NCBI GenBank assembly: GCA_002505775.1
Contig: DAVY01000013.1
Coordinates: forward strand, 1 to 49,294
DNA from: Euryarchaeota archaeon UBA130
Lineage (GTDB): Archaea; Thermoplasmatota; Poseidoniia; Poseidoniales; Thalassarchaeaceae
Direction: 5' to 3'
Length of the DNA stretch: 49,294 nucleotides
The position numbers were made by a program, and so were the translations under genes. How positions within the stretch are numbered: position 1 is the stretch's first letter; every line of letters begins with the position of its first letter. This document shows positions 33,545-41,697 of the stretch, one piece after another. The notes below the pieces were generated by a model that saw only the letters and a program-made list of their open reading frames with translations, made no database searches and was not told where the DNA came from.

Positions 33545-33826
33545 ATGGTTAAGATGCCCAGGAAGGTAAAGAGATACAGTCCTGCTGCAGGCAAGCATAC
33601 CGAGCACACCGTGGAGCGCGTCAAGAAGAGGCGTGCTAGCGAGTTGAAATGGGGTCAGAGAAGGTTCCGTAAGGTTACTTCCGGATACAGAGGTTTCCCA
33701 AGGCCAAAGCCATCTGGGGAGAAACCTACCAAGAGGGTTAATCTTGTTTACAGATGTAGCGAAACGGGGAAGGCACATTCCCCTCGAGGAAAGAGGGCTC
33801 GAAAGTTCGAGCTAGTTGATAAGTGA
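33545..33826 (+). CDS. rpl44e: Ribosomal protein L44e with lost zinc ligands
   Basis: This is a protein of about 93 residues from the ATG at 33545; an in-frame ATG at 33536 is possible. The core K-H-T-E-H, R-R-F-R-K-V, G-F-P-R-P-K-P and K-P-T-K-R is unmistakable L44e. The usual first zinc pair, C-x2-C before K-H-T-E-H, reads S-P-A-A, and the second reads C-S-E-T, so only one of four Cys remains. It heads the operon rpl44e-rps27e-aif2a-nop10-PAC2. Confidence 0.94.
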   Translation: MVKMPRKVKRYSPAAGKHTEHTVERVKKRRASELKWGQRRFRKVTSGYRGFPRPKPSGEKPTKRVNLVYRCSETGKAHSPRGKRARKFELVDK

Positions 33827-33834
33827 GGATTAGA

Positions 33835-34005
33835 ATGTCTGGTAAGTTTCTGAGAGTAAGTTGTCGAGACTGTGGGGCTGAATCGATTGTCTTTGATCGT
33901 GCCTCAACTGAGATTTCATGCTCGGTTTGCGGTTCTACTCTAGCCGTCCCAAAAGGCGGGAAGGCTGAACTCTCTGGAAGTACCGTAGTTGATGTCCTCG
34001 AGTGA
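33835..34005 (+). CDS. rps27e: Ribosomal protein S27e
   Basis: This 56-residue protein starts at the ATG at 33835 (an in-frame start at 33823 overlaps L44e). The zinc ribbon is intact: C-R-D-C and C-S-V-C around the V-F-D-R-A-S-T strand. It is a small-subunit protein and lies between rpl44e and aif2a, the usual archaeal order. Confidence 0.94.
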   Translation: MSGKFLRVSCRDCGAESIVFDRASTEISCSVCGSTLAVPKGGKAELSGSTVVDVLE

Positions 34006-34017
34006 AGGGGGCATTAG

Positions 34018-34806
34018 ATGAGAGATAACGAAGAAGAATGGCCAGAAGAGGGCGATCTTCTAATCTGTACTGTCAAAGACATCAAGCAGAATGGTGCCTA
34101 CCTGAGCTTGGATGGATACGATGGAAGAGAGGGATTCGTGTTCGTGGGGGAAATAGCCGCAGGATGGGTAAGAAACATCAGGGCTCATGTAAGAGAGGGA
34201 CAGAGAGTCGTAGCCAAAGTAATACAAGTCAATAAAGAAAGGAAGAGGGTCGAGCTTTCACTAAAAAGCGTCTCCGAGGAGCGCAGACGAGATACTGTAC
34301 AGGCTTGGAAGAACGAAGAACGAGCGAATCAGATCATGAGGGTCGCCGCTGAGAGAGTCGGCTGGGACGATGCCAAGAGTGCCGAAATATCCAGTGCGAT
34401 GATAGAGTCATTCGGAACTCTATACGGGGCTCTGGAGGAGTGCGCGATAAGCGATAGTGCGCTAATTGACGCCGGATTTGAGGGAGATTGGACAGGAGTT
34501 GTAACATCTCTTGCAATGGAGAACATAATACCGCCATTCGTTGAAATCAGAGGTGTTTTCGAGATTCAAGTATGGGGGGAAGAAGGCGTCTACGCAATAA
34601 GGGACGCATTGCTCGATGCCGAGGCGTGTGCCGACGGGCTGGAAGAAGTAACGCTGACTTGCCATTATGACGGTGCTCCTAGCTATCGGGTGGACATCAG
34701 GGCCCCTGACTATCAGGTGGCTGAGTCCTTGTGGGAGTCTGCAGTCGAGGCAGTAAAGAAAAGTATGTCCACGGTGAACGGTTCACTATCAATAGACCGC
34801 TCTTGA
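34018..34806 (+). CDS. Translation initiation factor 2 alpha subunit (aIF2-alpha)
   Basis: This 262-residue protein has an N-terminal S1/OB domain (about 10-85, with G-A-Y-L-S-L, G-F-V-F-V-G-E-I and R-V-E-L-S-L-K), a helical middle domain, and a C-terminal alpha/beta domain (V-D-I-R-A-P-D-Y). With the beta and gamma subunits it delivers initiator tRNA. The operon position between S27e and Nop10 is the standard archaeal one. Confidence 0.95.
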   Translation: MRDNEEEWPEEGDLLICTVKDIKQNGAYLSLDGYDGREGFVFVGEIAAGWVRNIRAHVREGQRVVAKVIQVNKERKRVELSLKSVSEERRRDTVQAWKNEERANQIMRVAAERVGWDDAKSAEISSAMIESFGTLYGALEECAISDSALIDAGFEGDWTGVVTSLAMENIIPPFVEIRGVFEIQVWGEEGVYAIRDALLDAEACADGLEEVTLTCHYDGAPSYRVDIRAPDYQVAESLWESAVEAVKKSMSTVNGSLSIDRS

Positions 34807-34865
34807 AGGCGCGAACCTTACGGATTGTTCATTGACTAGTAGACTCCGCTAGCTCCTTGATAGAC

Positions 34866-35078
34866 ATGGTGAGAAGCAAACTACAGTATTGCAAGTCCTG
34901 CGATTTGTACGGCCTCGGCCCTGATTGCGATGTTTGTGGAAAGGTAATGGTTACATCGGCTCCACTGAAGTATTCTCCCGAGGACCCTCAGGGAAAAAGA
35001 AGGAGAGAGAGGGAGAATGCTGGAAGTGACGAATGGGTGGAGTCGCTTCCTTCGCCAAATGAGGAGGCTGAGAGATGA
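34866..35078 (+). CDS. nop10: H/ACA RNP protein Nop10
   Basis: This protein has about 70 residues from the ATG at 34866. The N-terminal zinc fold has C-K-S-C and C-D-V-C. The P-L-K-Y-S-P-E-D-P helix start and the R-R-E-R-E-N basic segment match Nop10. It serves RNA-guided pseudouridylation with Cbf5. The acidic tail of about 15 residues is longer than usual. It overlaps the PAC2 start by four bases. Confidence 0.92.
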   Translation: MVRSKLQYCKSCDLYGLGPDCDVCGKVMVTSAPLKYSPEDPQGKRRRERENAGSDEWVESLPSPNEEAER

Positions 35079-35839
35079 ATAGAAGCAGGGTCCATTGGCT
35101 TGTTGGGGATGGCCTTCCTGAACATTCGGCGGTCCTGGAAGCCGTCCCTGGGGTCGGTAATGTAGGGAAGATACTAGTTGATTCCTTAGTTAAAAAACAC
35201 CCCTCAAGAACTCTCGGTTGGATCCTAAATCATGATTTTCCCCCTCACTCTACATTCGACTCTAGTGGCCTCATGAGACCTCCCAGAATGGAGATAAAAT
35301 CGGTGATTCTGCCAGATGGGCAAACTGTGATAGTAATTGGTGGGGAGATGCAGCCGATGACGTCTGCCGGACAGAATGAAGTTGCGGAAGAGATTCTTAC
35401 GATTTGTTCGGAATCATCGACACCTATGCTGCTTGTATTGGCGGGATTGGCCTCAGGTGCGGAAGACAAGGGGATACATGTCATCTGTGCTGATGAAGAT
35501 GTCAGGAGGGGCCTAGTGGCCAACGACATTCCTGTTAGCAAAGAAAGGCCGGAGGCTGGAATGATAGGAGTGGCTGGACTGATTGTTTCAATGTCTCCGC
35601 TCTTCGGAGTAAACACATTTGCATTGGTGGCAGAAACCGTTGGGTCCACCACGGATGTTCTAGCTGCAAGCAGATTAGCAAATTGGATTGAAAATGGTTT
35701 GGATTTGCCACTTGACCTGGACATAGACTCCACAGAAGAAATAGCGAGGAAACTGATGGAGGGATACGAGACCTCTATTTCTCTTGAGGAGGCGATGGGA
35801 TTAGAAGAGGCCTCCCAGACAAGCGATTTCTACGTCTAG
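35075..35839 (+). CDS. PAC2 family protein (proteasome assembly chaperone-like)
   Basis: This 254-residue protein shows the PAC2 pattern: V-P-G-V-G-N-V-G-K near the start, I-V-I-G-G-E-M-Q, L-A-G-L-A-S-G, and G-V-A-G-L-I-V with a later E-T-V-G. Archaeal members are thought to help proteasome assembly and are often encoded next to nop10, as here. It overlaps nop10 by four bases and abuts pepE. Confidence 0.88.
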   Translation: MNRSRVHWLVGDGLPEHSAVLEAVPGVGNVGKILVDSLVKKHPSRTLGWILNHDFPPHSTFDSSGLMRPPRMEIKSVILPDGQTVIVIGGEMQPMTSAGQNEVAEEILTICSESSTPMLLVLAGLASGAEDKGIHVICADEDVRRGLVANDIPVSKERPEAGMIGVAGLIVSMSPLFGVNTFALVAETVGSTTDVLAASRLANWIENGLDLPLDLDIDSTEEIARKLMEGYETSISLEEAMGLEEASQTSDFYV

Positions 35840-36574
35840 GTGATCATTGTGAGTTTGCTTCTAGGTAGTGGGGGAGTGGGTACAGAGGAAAGGCGATTGA
35901 CGTATAGGAAATTGATGACTGAAAACTTCTCGGGCTGTGAAAGAGTTGCATTCATTCCTTACGCATCCACCGATCATGACGCCTACACCAAAAGAATGCG
36001 GGATTTCGCAGGTGGAGAAATAGACCTGATTGGAATCCATCAATTTGACGATCCGGCGTCAGAATTGGAAAATTTTGATGGAGTGTATGTTGGCGGGGGG
36101 AACACTTGGCTTCTCGTTAAGGAGTTGCATGAGCGTGGGCTAATGGATCCGATAAGAAAGTCAGTTATGACTGAAGGAAAGCCATATGCAGGTGTGAGTG
36201 CGGGAGCCAATGTTGCTTGTCCAACAATGCAGACGACAAATGACATGCCGATCACTATGGTCCCGTCTTTCGAGACCTTGGGACTAGTTCCATTCCAAAT
36301 TAATCCTCACTACTATCCAGGGGGAATATGGTTCAGAGAATCAGAAGAGGGGGATTTGTCAAAGCACTTTGGGGAGTCTAGGGCCAAGAGAATCAGTGAG
36401 TTCCATGAGATGAATGAATACCCGGTCATAGGGCTGTATGAGGGTTCGTACCTTATGAGTGAGAACGATTGTTATAGACTAATTGGGAATAAGGCTGCTC
36501 TGATTAGAAAGGGGCATGATTTGACCACTGTGGAGGCAGGGACGATTCTGACAGAGAAACTAACCCCCACTTGA
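35840..36574 (+). CDS. pepE: Peptidase E (alpha-aspartyl dipeptidase, family S51)
   Basis: This 244-residue protein starts at a GTG directly after the PAC2 stop. Its signatures are V-G-G-G-N-T-W-L-L, the nucleophile elbow G-V-S-A-G-A-N (catalytic Ser), T-N-D-M-P-I and N-P-H-Y (His), as in S51 peptidases, which split N-terminal Asp dipeptides. The 3' end overlaps the convergent ubiquitin-like gene by 15 bases. Confidence 0.92.
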   Translation: MIIVSLLLGSGGVGTEERRLTYRKLMTENFSGCERVAFIPYASTDHDAYTKRMRDFAGGEIDLIGIHQFDDPASELENFDGVYVGGGNTWLLVKELHERGLMDPIRKSVMTEGKPYAGVSAGANVACPTMQTTNDMPITMVPSFETLGLVPFQINPHYYPGGIWFRESEEGDLSKHFGESRAKRISEFHEMNEYPVIGLYEGSYLMSENDCYRLIGNKAALIRKGHDLTTVEAGTILTEKLTPT

Positions 36575-36760
36575 AACTATGACCAGTTCAATACTCACAT
36601 CGTCACTAATGATAGACGTATGCGGTATGATTGTGTCCCCAATGACTGCAAGAACTGTAGAGTGGGCTATTCCTAGGTTATCCAGTACCGATCCAACGGA
36701 AATTGGCTTATCCGAATCAACATAATATGTCTCATCGCCACTCCTTACCTCGATCTTCAT
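36560..36760 (-). CDS. Small ubiquitin-like (ThiS/SAMP-type) protein ending in Gly-Gly
   Basis: This is a 66-residue protein from the ATG at 36760; the open frame further upstream only reads through tRNA-Ser. It has the beta-grasp pattern, starting M-K-I-E-V-R-S-G and ending V-I-V-S-S-G-G. The Gly-Gly end is what ThiS, Urm1 and SAMP proteins use for activation. Archaeal SAMP-type members serve in protein tagging and tRNA thiolation; which applies here is unknown. No E1-like partner is in the window. Confidence 0.8.
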   Translation of the reverse strand: MKIEVRSGDETYYVDSDKPISVGSVLDNLGIAHSTVLAVIGDTIIPHTSIISDDVSIELVIVSSGG

Positions 36761-36814
36761 GCACCTAACGAAACCAGTCACCCTTATCTCTGATTCGCTG
36801 GTGGCGGGCACGCT

Positions 36815-36900
36815 GCCGAGATCGCATAGCCCGGTATTGCGGTGGATTCGAAATCCACTGTCCATTGGACGCGGGGGTTCAAATCCCTCTCTCGGCGCCA
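36815..36900 (+). tRNA. tRNA-Ser(CGA)
   Basis: Acceptor GCCGAGA pairs with TCTCGGC. The anticodon loop is TTCGAAA (CGA at 36849-36851) in a GTGGA/TCCAC stem. A long variable arm, as in serine tRNAs, precedes the T arm, and the discriminator is G. CCA is encoded at 36898-36900. There is no intron. Confidence 0.96.
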
Positions 36901-38745
36901 TCAAAATTCGGGAACATCTTCGGACGTTCTGACTGAAACCACCCTTGTGTTAGGGCCGATTTTGACTTGAGGGACACCGTTGAATTCACCTACCTCACCA
37001 TTCAGTATTGCTATTTCATCCCCTCTAGAGAGGCCTGCTGCCAGAACAGGAATGAACTGCTTGAATGCGATCACTCCAGCGGCGCCAGAGCTGTCCAGTA
37101 TGGTAATCGACCAACGTGATATTCCTTGGCCGTCAGGGAAGGCATTGACTGACCAAATTCTTCCAATCACATTTACTCTAGTTTCAATCTCCACTATTGG
37201 ATGGGTTTCCTCATCCCCGGCCATGATGACGGATGACTGATCGTCAATATCCAGGACTACCTCTCCCCTCCATATAGAGGGGATTGCCCCTCCAACCTTG
37301 ACTCTTGTACTGTTGGAAATGGATCTCGTAACATTGGTTGGAGACCCATATCTGCTCGTTCTAACTTTGGCTCGATCATAGCCGTCCTGAAGCCTGAATG
37401 ATAACTCGACCCCTCCCTTTTCTTCGAGAGAGGGGCCCTTGAGATTGGAAACAACTCCGATGGCATCCACTCTGGTCTTGATATCCGAAATCAACGTGAT
37501 CGGCCAAGAGTGGCCGAATCTTTCTATCCTAGTATGGGAAGGAAGGTCAAGTTCGTGACTCCCATTCTCACATACTCCCCTCAGATCGCAATTTCTGCAT
37601 CTCGCCATTGGCTCTGAGTCAACTGGGGGGTCAGCCGGAATTCCACCTGATTCAAAGTACCTTAGGGGAGATGGGGTTGTCGGACAGTCCACTATGGACG
37701 GTCTTGAAGCATGGACCTTGGAGTAAACTTCTTTGAGTTCCTCAGAGTATTCCTCCAGCTCTTTGAGAGTGGGTTTTTCCACTTCCTTGACTGTACCTGT
37801 CCCTAGGTACCAGATTCCAAGATGCTCTAGTTCCTCTACCCTGCCATGAGTCTCCCACCATAGCCATGCATAGAGCCGAAGTTGCTCAATGTAACCACCG
37901 GACCTGTCTCCCTTGCCCTGTGATGCCTTGATGTCGATAACCGATGGTCTTCCTGTCCATCTGTAAACTAGGTCATATTCCCCCTGGAACCATCCTTCTG
38001 GGTGAGAAGTTGTTTGGGTAAACGAGTCCGCGTCGGGATCCACAAACCAGGGTCGAGCTATCTCCCATGACTCGGCCCATGTTACATTACTACCGACTGG
38101 TCTAGCACAGGGATGAGGTTGTGTCCAGAGCAAGGGGAATCCATCGGGAGCAGGCCACTCAGGGCGATTTTCCCCCTTTCTCCAAGATTCCAATATTCCA
38201 CTGCTCAGATTATTCAGGCACGATTCTACTTGATCGATGTGCATTTTTATTCCGTTCTCTACCATCTTTCGGCATTCGGTTATATCTGCCTGATCTGATT
38301 CTCCCGATCTATTTGTAAGAGACTCCCACTCCCTCACTGCATCATTCCAGCATTTATCGAAGTGGGCATCAACCCTTGCCATTGCCCACTCCTCGAGTGA
38401 CGTTCGGTCTTTGGGCCATTCTGATTCATTAATGGCCTGAATGGAAGGCGATGGCCACAATTCATCATACTCATAAGCTGGCTTACCGTCGTCCAAGATT
38501 GGAGACTTCAGGATATCACCTGCATCCTTAGGAACTAATGAGGGGGAGTCTCTCATAACTCTTGATATGCAGGACTCGGCCGCATTGCCCCTAATTATCT
38601 GTGGAGGCAATGGCCCTCTCAGCTTGAGTATATTGTTGTAATACCAGAGTCTCGGGCATGCATTCCATGTTACCATCTGTGATGCAGAGAGCCTCCTGTA
38701 AGGATCAGCAATGTTTGCATCCGGATCGGCTACACTAACTGGCAC
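36901..38745 (-). CDS. Cas4/AddB-like Fe-S PD-(D/E)XK nuclease fused to OB-fold-like C-terminal region
   Basis: In this 614-residue protein, the N-terminal C-P-R-L-W-Y-Y (Cys30) and the C-R-N-C ... C cluster (Cys383, 386, 392) are the four Fe-S ligands of Cas4/AddB/Dna2-type nucleases. The catalytic set between them is Asp258 (GEYDLVY), Asp271-x-Lys273 (VIDIKAS) and Q288-x3-Y292 (EQLRLYAW). Residues about 420-614 are beta-rich repeats (IKTRVDAIG, ETRVNVIG) resembling two OB folds. Tandem OB folds suggest binding to single-stranded DNA in repair or replication. No CRISPR genes lie nearby, so it is not an adaptation Cas4. The stop lies directly after the tRNA-Ser CCA. Confidence 0.82.
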   Translation of the reverse strand: MPVSVADPDANIADPYRRLSASQMVTWNACPRLWYYNNILKLRGPLPPQIIRGNAAESCISRVMRDSPSLVPKDAGDILKSPILDDGKPAYEYDELWPSPSIQAINESEWPKDRTSLEEWAMARVDAHFDKCWNDAVREWESLTNRSGESDQADITECRKMVENGIKMHIDQVESCLNNLSSGILESWRKGENRPEWPAPDGFPLLWTQPHPCARPVGSNVTWAESWEIARPWFVDPDADSFTQTTSHPEGWFQGEYDLVYRWTGRPSVIDIKASQGKGDRSGGYIEQLRLYAWLWWETHGRVEELEHLGIWYLGTGTVKEVEKPTLKELEEYSEELKEVYSKVHASRPSIVDCPTTPSPLRYFESGGIPADPPVDSEPMARCRNCDLRGVCENGSHELDLPSHTRIERFGHSWPITLISDIKTRVDAIGVVSNLKGPSLEEKGGVELSFRLQDGYDRAKVRTSRYGSPTNVTRSISNSTRVKVGGAIPSIWRGEVVLDIDDQSSVIMAGDEETHPIVEIETRVNVIGRIWSVNAFPDGQGISRWSITILDSSGAAGVIAFKQFIPVLAAGLSRGDEIAILNGEVGEFNGVPQVKIGPNTRVVSVRTSEDVPEF

Positions 38746-38791
38746 GTTCGTTCACACTGGCCAGAGACGTATCAACCCAACGTGGCATAAA

Positions 38792-39946
38792 TCAAATTCT
38801 ATGATTATTGAGCCATATGAGCATGACTTCGGTCCTGTCGAAAGTGGGAGTCACCTCTACGATGGCAACTGGGGCTGAAACTTCTCCCGCTATCTGCTCA
38901 GCAACCGCTATTGGAACCTCTATTCGGGAGTTCTCCTCATCGTAGAACATGAACCTTCTGGGAAGGCCTGTGAAATCTGATATTTCATTTATCCAAGACT
39001 CATGGAGGTCCTGCTCTGAGTAGACCACTCCGAACAGCAATGTGGCATCATCGCTGAGGGTTTCATGAGGTGAAATGGTTGCCTCCCCCCTGCGCATGAA
39101 TCTCCTCCTCATCTGCCCAGCATCCTTGTAGGAGGAGGTGCAGTATTTCAGATGAAATCCGTATGGCTCCCTCTTCACGCCATCAATTGGGTCAGGAGCG
39201 CCTATGGAGGCAGCCATTACTCTGTCTCTAATCGACTGAGCTAGCTTGGAAGAACCCTCTGCCCCCGCAGTAATCTCCGTAGACAAATTAAATCCCCTAA
39301 GCTCCATATTTTCATGGTTTCCGACAGTAATCTCCAGCTCATTCAGATTCATGAAGCTGACATCAAAGTCCCTCATATCTTCAATGATCTGTAATAGCTC
39401 CCTTTCCTTATCGGGCTCACATGGGAGCTCTACCCCAGTGAATATTCCAGCATCAGAGCATGCCTCGATTACCTCCTTATATTCCTGGCTGGAAAGATCC
39501 AGAAAGTGGAATCTTATCTCATCAAGTCCGGCATCTGCAAACTCACTGGCCCACTGAGCTTTGAATGGGATGCTTGTGTACATGTGGATGTGGAAATCGT
39601 CGCCGAATTCTCGCTTTAGCCTCCTAATTCCCTCTAAACTCCTCTCTTTGGCCATCAATGGGTCTCCACCGGTGATACCAGCTCCCGTAGCCCTCATCGC
39701 CCTAGCTTCCTCAATTACTTCATCAAAATCATTGCATGGCCTCTCATTGGCATACATGAAATCGATATCCCGTCTGGTTTCAGAAAGTGGGCAATAGTCG
39801 CACCTCCAATGGCAGTTTCCAGTAATGAAAAGAACCAGCTTGCTACCCATCTGACATTGTATGCACCCTTCGCAATCCAGAGAGTTTGGGGACTCCTCGA
39901 TATCGATGAATTGAGGGAACTCAGACACACTACTCACCGCACACAC
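38792..39946 (-). CDS. Radical SAM protein (PflA-activase-related, COG2108-like)
   Basis: This 384-residue protein has the radical SAM cluster C-H-W-R-C-D-Y-C (Cys45, 49, 52) and the SAM-binding I-T-G-G-D-P strand. An additional C-x2-C-x2-C triplet (Cys25, 28, 31) precedes it and may hold a second cluster. The N-terminal layout and Y-A-N-E-R-P segment match what I remember of the uncharacterised archaeal COG2108 group. The substrate is unknown. It overlaps the end of pdxT by 17 bases on the same strand. Confidence 0.83.
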   Translation of the reverse strand: MCAVSSVSEFPQFIDIEESPNSLDCEGCIQCQMGSKLVLFITGNCHWRCDYCPLSETRRDIDFMYANERPCNDFDEVIEEARAMRATGAGITGGDPLMAKERSLEGIRRLKREFGDDFHIHMYTSIPFKAQWASEFADAGLDEIRFHFLDLSSQEYKEVIEACSDAGIFTGVELPCEPDKERELLQIIEDMRDFDVSFMNLNELEITVGNHENMELRGFNLSTEITAGAEGSSKLAQSIRDRVMAASIGAPDPIDGVKREPYGFHLKYCTSSYKDAGQMRRRFMRRGEATISPHETLSDDATLLFGVVYSEQDLHESWINEISDFTGLPRRFMFYDEENSRIEVPIAVAEQIAGEVSAPVAIVEVTPTFDRTEVMLIWLNNHRI

Positions 39947-40520
39947 TCTCTAGGAGCCACCTGTGGAACCCCTTATCACTTGACAACTCAGGGTGGAAAG
40001 TCAGTGCTATTACTCTGCCGTTCTTCACTCCTACTATTTCCTTCCCCATCGTCGCACATACCTCGTTTTCCGAAGAAATGAATTTCGGGGCCCTGATGAA
40101 AATTCCCGGGAACTCCCGGCCCAAAAGTGAGGATCTCACGGTTGCTTGAAACGATTCATACTGGGGGCCATATGCGTTCCTGTCTATCTGTGCCTCGACA
40201 AGAGGAGGATTTCCATCCTGTGGGTCTGCCAGAAGTATGGCTCCTGCGCAAGTTCCCAAGACTGGCTTTGACGGGTTATTCCTGATCCAATCAAACATTC
40301 CGGGGATTAGCATAGAAGATTTGTCCTGTCCTGTTTTTCTCATTGTGGTGGACTCTCCTCCCGGTATAATTATGGCATCGGGATCGGTTGATGTGAGTTC
40401 GCTCAACTTCCTTATCTCGATTATTTCTATTTCCAAGCCCAAATCTCTGGACGCCTCGTTCAATGATGATATGTGGTCATGTCTGGCCCCCTGTAACATC
40501 ACCAAGCCGACGCTAATCAT
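39930..40520 (-). CDS. pdxT: Pyridoxal 5'-phosphate synthase glutaminase subunit PdxT
   Basis: This 196-residue protein starts at the ATG at 40520, as family members begin with V-G-L-V-x-L-Q-G; the open frame upstream overlaps serC. Class I glutaminase signatures: I-I-P-G-G-E-S-T-T, the nucleophile in G-T-C-A-G-A-I-L-L, and H-P-E near the end. It feeds ammonia to PdxS, which is not in the window. SerC, diverging from it, needs PLP. Confidence 0.94.
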   Translation of the reverse strand: MISVGLVMLQGARHDHISSLNEASRDLGLEIEIIEIRKLSELTSTDPDAIIIPGGESTTMRKTGQDKSSMLIPGMFDWIRNNPSKPVLGTCAGAILLADPQDGNPPLVEAQIDRNAYGPQYESFQATVRSSLLGREFPGIFIRAPKFISSENEVCATMGKEIVGVKNGRVIALTFHPELSSDKGFHRWLLESVCGE

Positions 40521-40598
40521 GTAACGCCGTCCGGACTTCCAGAGAAGAACCCTGCCTTTGAGACGATGAGCTGAAAGACTGGATATCGTGCGTGAGCC

Positions 40599-41690
40599 AT
40601 GAGCGGAGATGGGCGCGTGCACAATTTTGGTGCTGGGCCTGCGGTGTTACCCCTGGATGTGGTGAATGATGTGGCCTCCTCTCTACCCAATCTGAATAAT
40701 AGCGGATTCGGACTACTGGAAGTTTCCCACAGGAGCTCATTCTTTCAAGAGGTCATAGACTCGGCAATGAGTAGAGTCAGGAGGATTCTGTCCGTACCCG
40801 AAGACTACCACATTCTATTCCTTCAGGGAGGGGCTTCGACCCAGTTCTACATGACAGCCCTGAATCTCCTTGGGGATGGTGACAAGGCCGACTTCCTAGT
40901 TACAGGGGGGTGGTCTCAGAAGGCCCTCAAGGAAGCATGCAGGATAGGCGACTGTGTGGCATCATGGGATGACTCTGAGAGAGGGTTCAAATCCGTGCCC
41001 ATGGATGGGGATTTTGAAATCAGAGAGGATGCTGAATACGTTCACTACACCTCCAACAACACGCTATTCGGAACCCAGTACCACAAGACCCCAGAGGTAG
41101 GAAAAAAGCACCTAGTGGTTGACGCAAGCTCGGATATTTGTGGCGTTCCGATAGACGTTTCTGCCCATGATGTGATCTATGCCGGAGCCCAAAAGAATCT
41201 GGGCCCCAGTGGAGTGACACTGGTCATCCTTTCCCCCTGGGCCGTTTCGAGAATAGGAGATGGGCTTCCCACGATGCTTGACTACAGGACCCACATCTCC
41301 AAGGGGTCCATGTTCAACACGCCGAACACATTCGGGATTTTCGTCTTGGACAGGGTCCTTTCTTGGGTAGAGGAAAACGGTGGACTACAAGGGGCTATCG
41401 ATAGAAACAGGGCCAAGTCCGCATTGCTCTACGAGGAGCTGGACAGGACCCCCTTCTGGATTCCTCATGCCGAGGTCGAGTCGCGTTCTGTGATGAATGT
41501 CACATGGAGAATGAGGGATGAGGAGCTGGAGCGTGTTTTTCTCGAAGAGGCGAACAAGGCGGGCCTCGGTGGCCTGAAGGGGCACAGAAGCGTCGGAGGG
41601 ATCAGAGCCAGCCTGTACAATGGCTGCCCCATTGATAGCGTTGAGGCTTTAGTTGACTTCATGAGGAGATTTGAGTCGATTCATGGGTAG
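40599..41690 (+). CDS. serC: Phosphoserine aminotransferase SerC
   Basis: This 363-residue PLP enzyme converts 3-phosphohydroxypyruvate to phosphoserine. N-F-G-A-G-P-A at the start, E-V-S-H-R-S, D-A-S-S-D-I-C and the PLP lysine in Y-A-G-A-Q-K-N-L-G-P-S-G are those of the bacterial-type SerC. It is followed by deoC after seven bases. A SerB-like HAD (15331) and a SerK-like protein (44158) elsewhere in the window could handle its product. Confidence 0.96.
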   Translation: MSGDGRVHNFGAGPAVLPLDVVNDVASSLPNLNNSGFGLLEVSHRSSFFQEVIDSAMSRVRRILSVPEDYHILFLQGGASTQFYMTALNLLGDGDKADFLVTGGWSQKALKEACRIGDCVASWDDSERGFKSVPMDGDFEIREDAEYVHYTSNNTLFGTQYHKTPEVGKKHLVVDASSDICGVPIDVSAHDVIYAGAQKNLGPSGVTLVILSPWAVSRIGDGLPTMLDYRTHISKGSMFNTPNTFGIFVLDRVLSWVEENGGLQGAIDRNRAKSALLYEELDRTPFWIPHAEVESRSVMNVTWRMRDEELERVFLEEANKAGLGGLKGHRSVGGIRASLYNGCPIDSVEALVDFMRRFESIHG

Positions 41691-41697
41691 TGTAAGC

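Noticed and set aside
35245..35733. Minus-strand open frame of 162 codons opposite the PAC2 gene
   Set aside because: It lies wholly inside the PAC2 gene, which fits its operon; the opposite frame has no motif.
36761..36904. Longer start for the small ubiquitin-like protein
   Set aside because: The extension reads through the complement of tRNA-Ser(CGA), and the beta-grasp domain begins at the ATG at 36760.
36901..38745. A CRISPR adaptation Cas4
   Set aside because: No repeats, cas1 or cas2 are in the window, and the OB-like tail argues for a repair nuclease.
40521..40622. Upstream start for PdxT
   Set aside because: The added 34 residues overlap serC on the other strand and are absent from the family, which begins near V-G-L-V.
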